Of a DNA stretch of 14,450 nucleotides, positions 1 to 6,492 are shown piece after piece. Under the pieces are notes generated by a model that worked only from the letters and a program-made list of their open reading frames with translations, was not told the origin of the DNA and did no database searches. Made by a program: the position numbers and the translations under genes. Source of the stretch: Candidatus Sumerlaeota bacterium (GTDB lineage: Bacteria > CG03 > SLGR01); contig SLGR01000112.1 in NCBI GenBank assembly GCA_007136585.1, forward strand, positions 1-14,450, given 5' to 3'. How positions within the stretch are numbered: the stretch's first letter is position 1; every line of letters begins with the position of its first letter.

Positions 1-266
1 GGCAGGGCTCTTACAGCAAGCTCAAAGGCCGAGCAGAGCCCTTCTACAGGGATAAAGACTCGCCCTTCTTTAAGTATAATATCAAACTCTTCTTTTATAA
101 CCTGATTGCGGTAAACAAGCTCAACAAAAAAAATCTCGTCTTCCTCTTCGGGAAGTGGGTCAATAAAATCCGGAAAGATACTGTTATTCTGGTAGGTATG
201 AACCGGAAGCGTAAAGGCAAGTAGTATAAGTAAAACCAGCGGTGATAGCTTTATGCCTTTTAAAAT
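1..266 (-). CDS. Outer-membrane usher of a chaperone-usher pilus system, N-terminal part (cut by window edge)
   Basis: About 88 codons are present and the rest lies beyond the left edge. Reading from an in-frame ATT at 264-266, the protein begins with a textbook signal peptide: LKGIK, then a hydrophobic run (PLVLLILLAFTLPVHT), then a mature part with FFVELVYRNQ and RVFIPVEGL. That mature part matches the start of the usher N-terminal domain, which binds chaperone-subunit complexes (PapC/FimD family knowledge). The gene directly before it is a pilus chaperone, which fits. No ATG, GTG or TTG exists in frame after the chaperone stop at 270-272; ATT is preceded by TAAGG at 11 nt, and a CTG at 237-239 is the only other near-cognate candidate, but it cuts the signal peptide. 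Chaperone and usher share one frame, separated by TAA and one codon. The family call is inferred from a short N-terminus plus context. Confidence 0.7.
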   Translation of the reverse strand, partial: MLKGIKLSPLVLLILLAFTLPVHTYQNNSIFPDFIDPLPEEEDEIFFVELVYRNQVIKEEFDIILKEGRVFIPVEGLCSAFELAVRAL

Positions 267-269
267 GAC

Positions 270-1097
270 TTATTTAACCTTAATATACTCTTCAGCCAGA
301 AGCCCACCAACCCCTTCCTCATCCCTGTCGTATCTGTTATAGGTTATTCTGAGATCCCAGCCCCTGTAAACCTCCAGCCCTTCATCCAATTCATCAAGAG
401 CAAGAGTATGCCGGACTCTTGCGCCTGAATATACGACCAGGAAATCTTCCGCCGAGGCTTTTACTGTTTCCCCACTTTCAGGACAGACAAGTGCGGCGGC
501 TACCACACCCCTGAGAGTGCGCTTATCCGCAGAAATATTAAAAATGACTTTCGGCTCCCGTCCGGGACTGAGACTTATATCATCAATACCCGCTGTAAAA
601 GGCGGAGATCCTCTTGTAATCATAATCGGGACTCCCACCCGGGTGGAGAAGGAAATAGTGGTGGAAAAACCATCTTCTTCTTCGGATTCGGATATTTCCG
701 GAGCTTCCGGGACGTTCTGGAAATATATATGAGCCCTGTACTCCCCCTCCTCAAGTCCCTCGGGCATACGGGCCCGGAGCCTTACAAGCTGATGTTCACC
801 CGGATCAAGACTCATTGACCGGGGCATAAACCTTATAAAATCAATAGCAGAGGGGTCTTCATCTCCGGGTCTTTTCTCAACAAGTTCTCCGGTCTCATCC
901 ATATCGGAAAAACTCAGATAGACCCTGAAATTTTCAGAGACCGAACCTGCGTTTGTAACCTTGATACTGGCGGTTCTGTTCCTATCGTCAAGCTCTACAA
1001 GACTTGGCTCCACCTGGACAAGGGCCTCCGCCCTTATCACAGACCCCAACAACAGAATAACAGAAAACCAGAAACCCGCCTTTCTACGGTTTAACAT
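270..1097 (-). CDS. Periplasmic pilus assembly chaperone (PapD-like)
   Basis: Encodes about 275 residues. A signal peptide (MLNRRKAGFWFSVILLLGSVIRAEA) ends in AEA, a good signal peptidase I site. The mature part starts VQVEPSLVELDDRNRTASIKVTN, the usual first strands of a pilus chaperone, followed by SLDPGEHQLVRL and RVGVPIMI, also typical of two Ig-like domains that hold pilin subunits in the periplasm and deliver them to the usher. An acidic loop (SESEEEDG) lies between strands near the middle. I chose ATG at 1095-1097 because GGGAG lies 7 nt upstream and it opens the signal peptide; a TTG at 1143-1145 gives 16 extra residues and a poorer start. It follows the manC-like gene by 54 nt and leads straight into the usher. 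No pilin subunit gene is visible in the window. Confidence 0.82.
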   Translation of the reverse strand: MLNRRKAGFWFSVILLLGSVIRAEALVQVEPSLVELDDRNRTASIKVTNAGSVSENFRVYLSFSDMDETGELVEKRPGDEDPSAIDFIRFMPRSMSLDPGEHQLVRLRARMPEGLEEGEYRAHIYFQNVPEAPEISESEEEDGFSTTISFSTRVGVPIMITRGSPPFTAGIDDISLSPGREPKVIFNISADKRTLRGVVAAALVCPESGETVKASAEDFLVVYSGARVRHTLALDELDEGLEVYRGWDLRITYNRYDRDEEGVGGLLAEEYIKVK

Positions 1098-1151
1098 AAA
1101 TATTCTCCCAAAATGAATTCTAACTGCTTCGGATATCTTTGACAAGTTTTC

Positions 1152-2528
1152 TTACCTTCGGCCGTAATCATCCTCGACTCTTTCTATATCGTCTTCTGAA
1201 ATTTTCTCGCCCGAAGCAAGCTCAAGTATCTCAAGTTCCCCGCTCCCGGTATTCTCGGCCCTGTGCAGGGCCCCGGCGGGTATTCTGACGGTCTCCCCCG
1301 AAACCGTCTCTTTTTTCTCTTCACCTGAGGTAATAAGCCCTTTTCCTTTTATCACCGTCCATACCTCATCCCGGAACTTATGCCTCTGGAGGCTGAGCCT
1401 CTCCCTGGGGGATACAAAAAGAACCTTCACCTTATACCCATCCCCCTCCTCCAGGACCCTGTACCCGCCCCAGGGCCTGTAATCCGTGAGATGGCGCGCG
1501 GCGCGGGGGTCATCTCCCAGCCTCTCCACCAGATCCTTTACCTTCTGCCCCTCTCCCTTTTTAAGAAGAAGCAGGGCATCGGGGGTATCTACGGCAATAA
1601 GGTCCCTTACCCCCGCGGCGCCGACAAGTTTTCCTGACGGGACCTGGAAAAAACATCCGCTCACATCCTCAAGGCAGGTCTCCCCGGAGGAAAAATTTCC
1701 ATCTTCTGCGGCAAGGATCCGGTGAATGGACTCCCAGCTCCCCAGGTCGTCCCATCGCCCGGCAAAAGGGACCACCGCAACCCTGTCGGTCTTCTCCATA
1801 ACGGCGTAATCAATTGATATGCCTGGCAGCTCCCTGTAAACGGACCGGGCCCCCTCCCGGGATATCCTCTCAAACCCCCGGGATATCTCAGGCGCGTGCC
1901 TTTCCATCTCCCGCCTCATAGTTCCCGCCCTGAATACAAAGAGCCCGGCGTTCCAGAAATAACCGCCGCTTTCAAGGTACCCGCGGGCGGTATCCTCATC
2001 GGGTTTCTCCTTAAACTCCTCCACCAGGAACCCTTCCCCGATCTTTTCCTGGGAGCTCTTTATATACCCGTACCCGGTGGCGGGGCGGTCCGGGGTTATC
2101 CCTATAGTGACAATATACCCTTGAGAGGCTACCACGGCAGCCTTAAGAATCGTCTCAGAAAAATCACCCTCCACAACCTGATCCGCCGGAAGGACCGCTA
2201 CTATATCATCATCCTCCATATCAGCTATACCCAGCATAACCGCCGGGGCGGTGTTACGCGAAAGAGGTTCAAGTATCAGGTTTTCCTCACCGAACCCGGG
2301 GTCTTTTTTCCTTATCTCCCGGCTGACCAGGAACCCCGACTCCGCGGATGTCACTACGCGCCTGGAGCCCCCAAACGGTGCGACTCTATCCCAGGCCGCC
2401 TGCAGCAGGCTCTTATCCATACCCGGCCTCAGCATATACTTTGGCCAGGTCCTCCTGCTTAGGGGCCAGAGCCTCTTCCCCATCCCCCCCGCCAGTATAA
2501 CCGTGTTAATTTTCAATTCCCCGCCCAT
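1152..2528 (-). CDS. manC: Mannose-1-phosphate guanylyltransferase / mannose-6-phosphate isomerase (type II, bifunctional)
   Basis: 458 residues, the usual length for the fused type II enzyme, which makes GDP-mannose from mannose 6-phosphate for surface polysaccharides and glycans. Residues 10-25 hold the nucleotidyltransferase signature (VILAGGMGKRLWPLSR) with the K30 that normally follows; other family blocks are LEPLSRNTAPA (87-96), FKEKP (172-176), YFWNAGLFVF (190-199) and WDDLGSWE (259-266). The C-terminal cupin (about 350-445) starts RPWGGY and has LSLQRHKFRDEVW with Q381, H383 and E388, plus H422 in PAGALHRAEN, the expected metal ligands. The motif PKYM replaces the more common PKQF. 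The ATG at 2526-2528 has GGTGA 7 nt upstream. It is the first gene of the leftward cluster with the pilus chaperone and usher; whether it serves that system is inference. The gene symbol reflects family, not proven substrate. Confidence 0.9.
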   Translation of the reverse strand: MGGELKINTVILAGGMGKRLWPLSRRTWPKYMLRPGMDKSLLQAAWDRVAPFGGSRRVVTSAESGFLVSREIRKKDPGFGEENLILEPLSRNTAPAVMLGIADMEDDDIVAVLPADQVVEGDFSETILKAAVVASQGYIVTIGITPDRPATGYGYIKSSQEKIGEGFLVEEFKEKPDEDTARGYLESGGYFWNAGLFVFRAGTMRREMERHAPEISRGFERISREGARSVYRELPGISIDYAVMEKTDRVAVVPFAGRWDDLGSWESIHRILAAEDGNFSSGETCLEDVSGCFFQVPSGKLVGAAGVRDLIAVDTPDALLLLKKGEGQKVKDLVERLGDDPRAARHLTDYRPWGGYRVLEEGDGYKVKVLFVSPRERLSLQRHKFRDEVWTVIKGKGLITSGEEKKETVSGETVRIPAGALHRAENTGSGELEILELASGEKISEDDIERVEDDYGRR

Positions 2529-2562
2529 ATAAGTTCACCGCCTTTCTGTAAGCTCTCGGGAT

Positions 2563-2591
2563 TATTAAGTATTACAGCATTCCGCCGGCAA
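2563..2591 (-). promoter_or_regulatory. Possible sigma70-type promoter for the manC-chaperone-usher cluster
   Basis: On the minus strand TTGCCG (2586-2591) and TTAATA (2563-2568) are separated by 17 nt, about 35 nt before the manC start. Each box matches the consensus only in part, so this is a candidate only. Confidence 0.35.
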
Positions 2592-2654
2592 GTCCGAAAT
2601 TCAGTAAAATAATAGAAAATTGCGCCTTAAAAAGCAAAACAGGCAGAACCGTCT

Positions 2655-2671
2655 CGGCTCCCCCGGAGCCG
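2655..2671. repeat. Perfect inverted repeat upstream of the AI-2E gene promoter
   Basis: CGGCTCC and GGAGCCG (7 bp arms) flank a 3-nt CCC. It ends 3 nt before the -35 box at 2675. It could be an operator or a stem-loop. The sequence that follows (GATTTGATTT) is only moderately T-rich, and no rightward gene lies before it, so a terminator is less likely. Confidence 0.45.
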
Positions 2672-2674
2672 GAT

Positions 2675-2703
2675 TTGATTTATCCCGGCAACGGAAGTAT
2701 AAT
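2675..2703 (+). promoter_or_regulatory. Promoter for the AI-2E transporter / phospholipase D operon
   Basis: TTGATT (2675-2680), 17-nt spacer, TATAAT (2698-2703), placed 22 nt before the ATG at 2726. The -10 box is a perfect match and the -35 box matches in four of six positions. Confidence 0.65.
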
Positions 2704-2725
2704 TCTATCCGGAGATTGAGCAATT

Positions 2726-3796
2726 ATGAAAAAGTCAGGAAACATCTATATAAAAATAATAGCGACCGCCTCGGGGTTTGCGATAGCCGCGGCTATCGTA
2801 TACGGGCTTATGATAGCCCAGCACCTGATGGTGCCGTTTGTGTTCGCCTTTCTTCTCTGGTACCTGATAAATACCGCCGAGAAGGCCCTTGGCCGGGTCC
2901 GCTTGAAAGGGTTCTCAATGCCCAGATGGCTGAGGATATTTATTGCCCTTGTAATACTTGCTATGGCCTTTAACCTGGTAGCGGAGATACTTGCGACAAA
3001 CGTCACCCGGATAATAGATTCGGCCCCCTCTTACCAGAGGAACCTGGAGAGGCTGCTTATGGACCTGCCGTTCGGGATGGAACCCGAGGAGATACCGGCC
3101 CTGACCTGGATAACCCAGGAGTTCAATATCGGAAGGTTTATGCAGCGGGCGGCTATGGAGTTCGCCGGTATCCTCGGAAACCTGGGGCTGATACTTATCT
3201 ACCTGATATTTCTCTTCCTTGAGCAGCGCTATTTTGACACAAAACTCCAGATGGCCTCTTCCAGTAAAAAGAAATACAGGTTCGTTAAAGAGATACTCTC
3301 GGAAGTGGACAAGGATATCAGGCGTTACGTGGGGGTAAAGACTCTTCTTAGCCTGGCCACAGCCGCGGGGTCCTGGCTGATAATGAGGGGAGTGGGCCTT
3401 GAGTTTGCAAGCTTCTGGGCCCTTCTTATATTCATATTCAACTTCATTCCGAATATCGGCTCGCTTATAGCCACGATTATGCCGGTAATCCTGGCCCTCC
3501 TTCAGTTTGAGACCACCAGGCCGGCTCTCATCATATTCCTGGGGGTAGGAGCCCTGCAGTTTACCATAGGAAACTTCATAGACCCGGCTCTCCTGGGGAA
3601 ATCCCTAAACGTGAGCCCCCTGGCCATAATACTCTCGCTGGTTTTCTGGGGGACAATATGGAAAATACCGGGAATGTTCCTTTCGGTTCCCATAACCGTA
3701 ATAATCATAATAATTTTAAACAGTTTTGACCGCACGCGTTGGGTAGCGCAAATGCTCTCAAAGGACGGCTCATTAAAAAGCCTTCATACCTCCTGA
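2726..3796 (+). CDS. AI-2E family transporter (PF01594-type membrane protein)
   Basis: 356 residues with the hydrophobic pattern of this family: helices near 11-29, 34-52 and 69-91, a soluble stretch to about 145, a helix at 148-167, a cytoplasmic charged stretch, then a run of helices from about 205 to 330. Family-typical blocks are FIFNFIPNIGSLIATIMPV (236-254) and NFIDPALLGKSLNVSPLAI (283-301), with FWGTIW at 308-313. Members include the AI-2 exporter TqsA, but many others move other substrates (some act as Na+/H+ antiporters), so the cargo here is unknown. The ATG is 11 nt after a GGAG. The gene has its own promoter, and its last 25 nt overlap the next gene when that one is read from ATT at 3772, which suggests coupled translation. 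Confidence 0.88.
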   Translation: MKKSGNIYIKIIATASGFAIAAAIVYGLMIAQHLMVPFVFAFLLWYLINTAEKALGRVRLKGFSMPRWLRIFIALVILAMAFNLVAEILATNVTRIIDSAPSYQRNLERLLMDLPFGMEPEEIPALTWITQEFNIGRFMQRAAMEFAGILGNLGLILIYLIFLFLEQRYFDTKLQMASSSKKKYRFVKEILSEVDKDIRRYVGVKTLLSLATAAGSWLIMRGVGLEFASFWALLIFIFNFIPNIGSLIATIMPVILALLQFETTRPALIIFLGVGALQFTIGNFIDPALLGKSLNVSPLAIILSLVFWGTIWKIPGMFLSVPITVIIIIILNSFDRTRWVAQMLSKDGSLKSLHTS

Positions 3797-5322
3797 CAGG
3801 TACTCTTCTTTTTCTGCTTATCCCCGCAGCAGCGGGGTGCAGGCTCCCCGGACTTGAGGTGCGGGACCCCTCCCCGCTTCCCTGCCTTGAGGAATCCAGC
3901 CGGAGCTCCCTGGGGAAAGCAGTTTCGGCCCTCTCCGAAGGCAGAGAGGGCAAATCCGGCATATACTCTCTTGAGAACCCCCGCCGGGCCTTTGCCGCTC
4001 GGATACTTCTGGCTGAGAAAGCAGAGCTTACCCTTGACCTGCAGTACTTTATCTGGCGCAGGGACAAGACAGGGATACTCCTTCTTGAGGCCCTGAGGCA
4101 GGCCGGTGAACGGGGGGTCCGGGTCCGCCTTCTTCTGGACGACCTCGGAACCAACGGCCTGGACAGGGAACTGGCGGCCCTGAACTCCCACCCCAATATT
4201 GAGGTCCGTCTCTTTAACCCCTTTGCCTACCGGCGGTTCAAATGGATCGGGTTCTTCACTGATTTTCACCGCGCCAACCGCAGGATGCATAATAAATCCT
4301 TTACAGCGGATAACAGCGTCGCCATAGTAGGCGGGCGCAACGTGGGGGACGATTACTTCGGCGCGGGAGACGGGCTGATGTGGATTGATCTTGACGTGCT
4401 GGTCGCGGGCCCCGCCGCCACGGATACCGCCGGGGATTTCGCGCTCTACTGGGATAGCCGCTCTGCCTGGCCCGCCGGGAAGGTCCTCCCCGCTCCCGGA
4501 GAAGGGGATCTTAAGGAGTTATCACGTATGGCATCGGAGCTTAAATCCGGACCCGGCGCGGAGGAGTTCCTGGAATCGGTAGAATCATCGGAGTTCATTG
4601 AGGAACTTATACTGGATAAACTTGATATGGAATGGGCCCCGGCGCGCATTGTAAGCGATGACCCGGCAAAAGGGGTCGGGGAGGCGGAGCCCGAGGGGCT
4701 TCTCCTTGCCCAGCTTGAGGAAGTAATCGGGCTTCCTTCGGAAAACCTCTGCCTGATATCGCCCTATTTTGTCCCGACCCGGGAAGGGGCCGCGGCTTTC
4801 AGCGGCATATCGGAGGAAGGAGTAAGGGTGCGCATTCTCACGAACTCCCTGGCAGCCACGAACTTCTTAAGCGTCCACGCCGGTTACGCAAGAAGCCGCA
4901 GGAAGCTTCTTGAGGCCGGGGTGGAGCTCTATGAGAAACGCCCGGTACAAATCACCCGGGAAAGGCAGGAGCCGGGGCCCATAGCAGGCTCGGTAACCAG
5001 TCTCCACGCAAAGACATTCGCGGTTGACTGCAAGAGGGTCTTTGTAGGGTCGCTAAACTTCAACCCCCGTTCGGTGAACCTTGATACCGAACTGGGACTT
5101 GTCATTGAAAGCCCCCGCCTGGCGGAGAAAATACAGGAGGCCTTTGATAGCATTATCCCGGCAAACTCCTACCGTGTTGACCTGGATAAGCGCGGGAGAC
5201 TCTTCTGGACAGGGACAACCCGGGGCAGAGCCAGTAAATACCGGAGAGAACCCGGAGCCGGGTTCCTGAAACGCATCGGCGCCTGCCTCCTCTCATACCT
5301 GCCTGTTGAATGGGTTCTTTAG
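3772..5322 (+). CDS. Lipoprotein of the phospholipase D / cardiolipin synthase family (ClsC-like)
   Basis: 516 residues from ATT at 3772-3774. Two complete HKD motifs are visible, HNKSFTAD (173-180) and HAKTFAVD (412-419), each followed by the usual GG/GS-x-N element (VGGRN, VGSLNFNPRS). Such enzymes use both histidines to transfer phosphatidyl groups; LQYFIWRRDKTG, RVRLLLDDLGTNGLD and EVRLFNPFAYRR closely resemble the ClsC/YmdC-type branch. The N-terminus KKPSYLLTGTLLFLLIPAAAGC is a lipoprotein signal ending at Cys23, so the protein is probably membrane anchored outside the cytoplasm. Start: a TTG at 3739 is in frame but has no ribosome binding site and puts 11 residues before the lysines, while ATT 3772 has AAAGGA 6 nt upstream and opens the signal peptide at KK. 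The activity (cardiolipin synthase versus phospholipase) is inferred. Its 3' end overlaps the opposing VanZ-like gene. Confidence 0.87.
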   Translation: MKKPSYLLTGTLLFLLIPAAAGCRLPGLEVRDPSPLPCLEESSRSSLGKAVSALSEGREGKSGIYSLENPRRAFAARILLAEKAELTLDLQYFIWRRDKTGILLLEALRQAGERGVRVRLLLDDLGTNGLDRELAALNSHPNIEVRLFNPFAYRRFKWIGFFTDFHRANRRMHNKSFTADNSVAIVGGRNVGDDYFGAGDGLMWIDLDVLVAGPAATDTAGDFALYWDSRSAWPAGKVLPAPGEGDLKELSRMASELKSGPGAEEFLESVESSEFIEELILDKLDMEWAPARIVSDDPAKGVGEAEPEGLLLAQLEEVIGLPSENLCLISPYFVPTREGAAAFSGISEEGVRVRILTNSLAATNFLSVHAGYARSRRKLLEAGVELYEKRPVQITRERQEPGPIAGSVTSLHAKTFAVDCKRVFVGSLNFNPRSVNLDTELGLVIESPRLAEKIQEAFDSIIPANSYRVDLDKRGRLFWTGTTRGRASKYRREPGAGFLKRIGACLLSYLPVEWVL

Positions 5323-5832
5323 CTTCTCTCTGTTAAGTATAATATACAGTATGATCCCGGCCCCCGCGCAGACGGCGTTTACCAGGACATCCTCGAAATC
5401 CCCTACCCTGTCGGGAAGGTAATCCTGGAAGAGCTCGTCCAGGACGGCCCAGGCCAGGGCTATCTCTGTCCCGGTACGGACCGAGAAGAGCGAGACCGAG
5501 AGGTACCCCAAGAGCCCGAACAGGGGTATATGGTACCAGCGCTCGGGATGTGTCCTCAGGTAATACATAAGCCCGCCGGCTAAAAGCCCCATCCAGAGCA
5601 GGTGAAGAAGACCCCTAAATCCGAGACGCCGCAGGAGCAGGACCCCGGCAGCCAGGATAAGCAGCCCCGTCACCCCTCCCAGGAGCCACACTATACCCGG
5701 AACGCCTATCCAGTCAGTAAGAAAATGCTGCAGAGAGCGGCCATAGTAGGATATAACGGGTATGGCCAGAAGCACCGCCGCCCAGGAGACAGCGGTCAGA
5801 GGCCTTCTTTTAAATTTCTCAGAGATTATAAT
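5293..5832 (-). CDS. VanZ-like family membrane protein
   Basis: About 179 residues from ATT at 5830-5832. Roughly five hydrophobic segments are visible: WAAVLLAIPVISYYG near the start, IVWLLGGVTGLLILAAGVLLL, GLLHLLWMGLLAGGLMYYL, IPLFGLLGYLSVSLFSV and AGAGIILYIIL at the end. The family hallmark is DELFQDYLPDRVGDFEDVLVN, an acidic pair with a later Asp and Asn, close to the DE-hxQ-...-R-G-D-...-D-xxxN pattern of VanZ-like proteins. VanZ itself gives low-level teicoplanin resistance, but the role of most relatives is unknown. A GTG at 5773-5775 would begin inside the first helix and drop the charged lead (EKFKRRP), so I prefer ATT, which has GGAGGAG 8-10 nt upstream. The upstream gene's TAG is in the same frame, one codon before this ATT. 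Confidence 0.75.
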   Translation of the reverse strand: MIISEKFKRRPLTAVSWAAVLLAIPVISYYGRSLQHFLTDWIGVPGIVWLLGGVTGLLILAAGVLLLRRLGFRGLLHLLWMGLLAGGLMYYLRTHPERWYHIPLFGLLGYLSVSLFSVRTGTEIALAWAVLDELFQDYLPDRVGDFEDVLVNAVCAGAGIILYIILNREKLKNPFNRQV

Positions 5833-5835
5833 TTT

Positions 5836-6393
5836 CTACTCTCCTCCTGCGGGTGGCGGGATATCCCAGATGGCGGCCACGGTCTCACGGTTAAACCTCG
5901 CAACCATCAGCCCCATCCTGCGATCTCCCCTGTTAAACTCAGCGGACCTCATATTTTCCAGGCGCACCGGGAAAGACTGCATCATATCGGGGAGCTCTTC
6001 AGAGAACCCGAACTCCTTTGAGACGTTCCATCCGTCATTCAGCAGGTATTCAAGGAACCTGCGGTATTTTCCCTGGGGGTCGTCATCGGAGACGCATATC
6101 TTTACGTAAAGGCCGCCGCGGGGCATCTTTACTTCATAGGCCCTCTCAAGGTATTCCGCAGGCAGGGAGTCCCCGACGGGGGTTCCGGCCATCTCCAGAA
6201 CACGGGATACCTCAATGTTAAAGAGCCTCATAGCGCCGGGAATAACTCTGTGCCAGTTGAAATAAGCGTACAGGCCTGTAAAGAGCAGAAAGAACCCTAT
6301 TCCGAAAACCCCTATAAGGCATCCCGAAAGACTCCCACCATTGTTTGCTCTTATTTTTTCGAATTGAATATCCCCGGATTTAAGTTTCTGCAT
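5836..6393 (-). CDS. Single-pass membrane protein of unknown function
   Basis: 185 residues, not recognised. A short polar N-terminus is followed by one strongly hydrophobic helix (about 24-45, GCLIGVFGIGFFLLFTGLYAY), then a soluble domain of about 140 residues that would lie outside the cytoplasm if the helix is a signal anchor. That domain has alternating charged and aromatic stretches (YEVKMPRGGLYVKICV, FLEYLLNDGWNVSKEFGF, MGLMVARFNRETVAAIWDI) that look like a small alpha/beta fold, and ends PPPAGGE. ATG at 6391-6393 follows AAGGGG with a good spacer. It lies between the YceK-like gene and the VanZ-like gene on the same strand; its last codons supply the GGAGGAG ribosome binding site of the VanZ-like gene, so the two are probably co-translated. 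Confidence 0.7.
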   Translation of the reverse strand: MQKLKSGDIQFEKIRANNGGSLSGCLIGVFGIGFFLLFTGLYAYFNWHRVIPGAMRLFNIEVSRVLEMAGTPVGDSLPAEYLERAYEVKMPRGGLYVKICVSDDDPQGKYRRFLEYLLNDGWNVSKEFGFSEELPDMMQSFPVRLENMRSAEFNRGDRRMGLMVARFNRETVAAIWDIPPPAGGE

Positions 6394-6424
6394 ACGCAGC
6401 CCCTTTTTTTAAAACCCTGCCGGA

Positions 6425-6454
6425 AATTTACCAGAACCTTTCCTTAAAAGTCAA
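6425..6454 (-). promoter_or_regulatory. Possible promoter for the unknown membrane protein and VanZ-like genes
   Basis: Minus strand TTGACT (6449-6454), 18-nt spacer, TAAATT (6425-6430), about 30 nt before the ATG at 6393. Four to five of six bases match in each box. It would allow transcription independent of the YceK-like gene. Confidence 0.4.
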
Positions 6455-6492
6455 CCACCCGAAGCGTGTTAGGAATCCGGAAACTTTATTAC

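Noticed and set aside
1896-2462. Plus-strand open frame of 188 codons
   Set aside because: It is antisense to the manC-like gene, with no sensible start site or domain.
2475-2516. An alternative ATT start inside the manC-like gene (before NTVILAGG), with GGGG upstream
   Set aside because: The ATG at 2526 has a well-placed GGTGA and gives only seven extra residues, so no unusual start is needed here.
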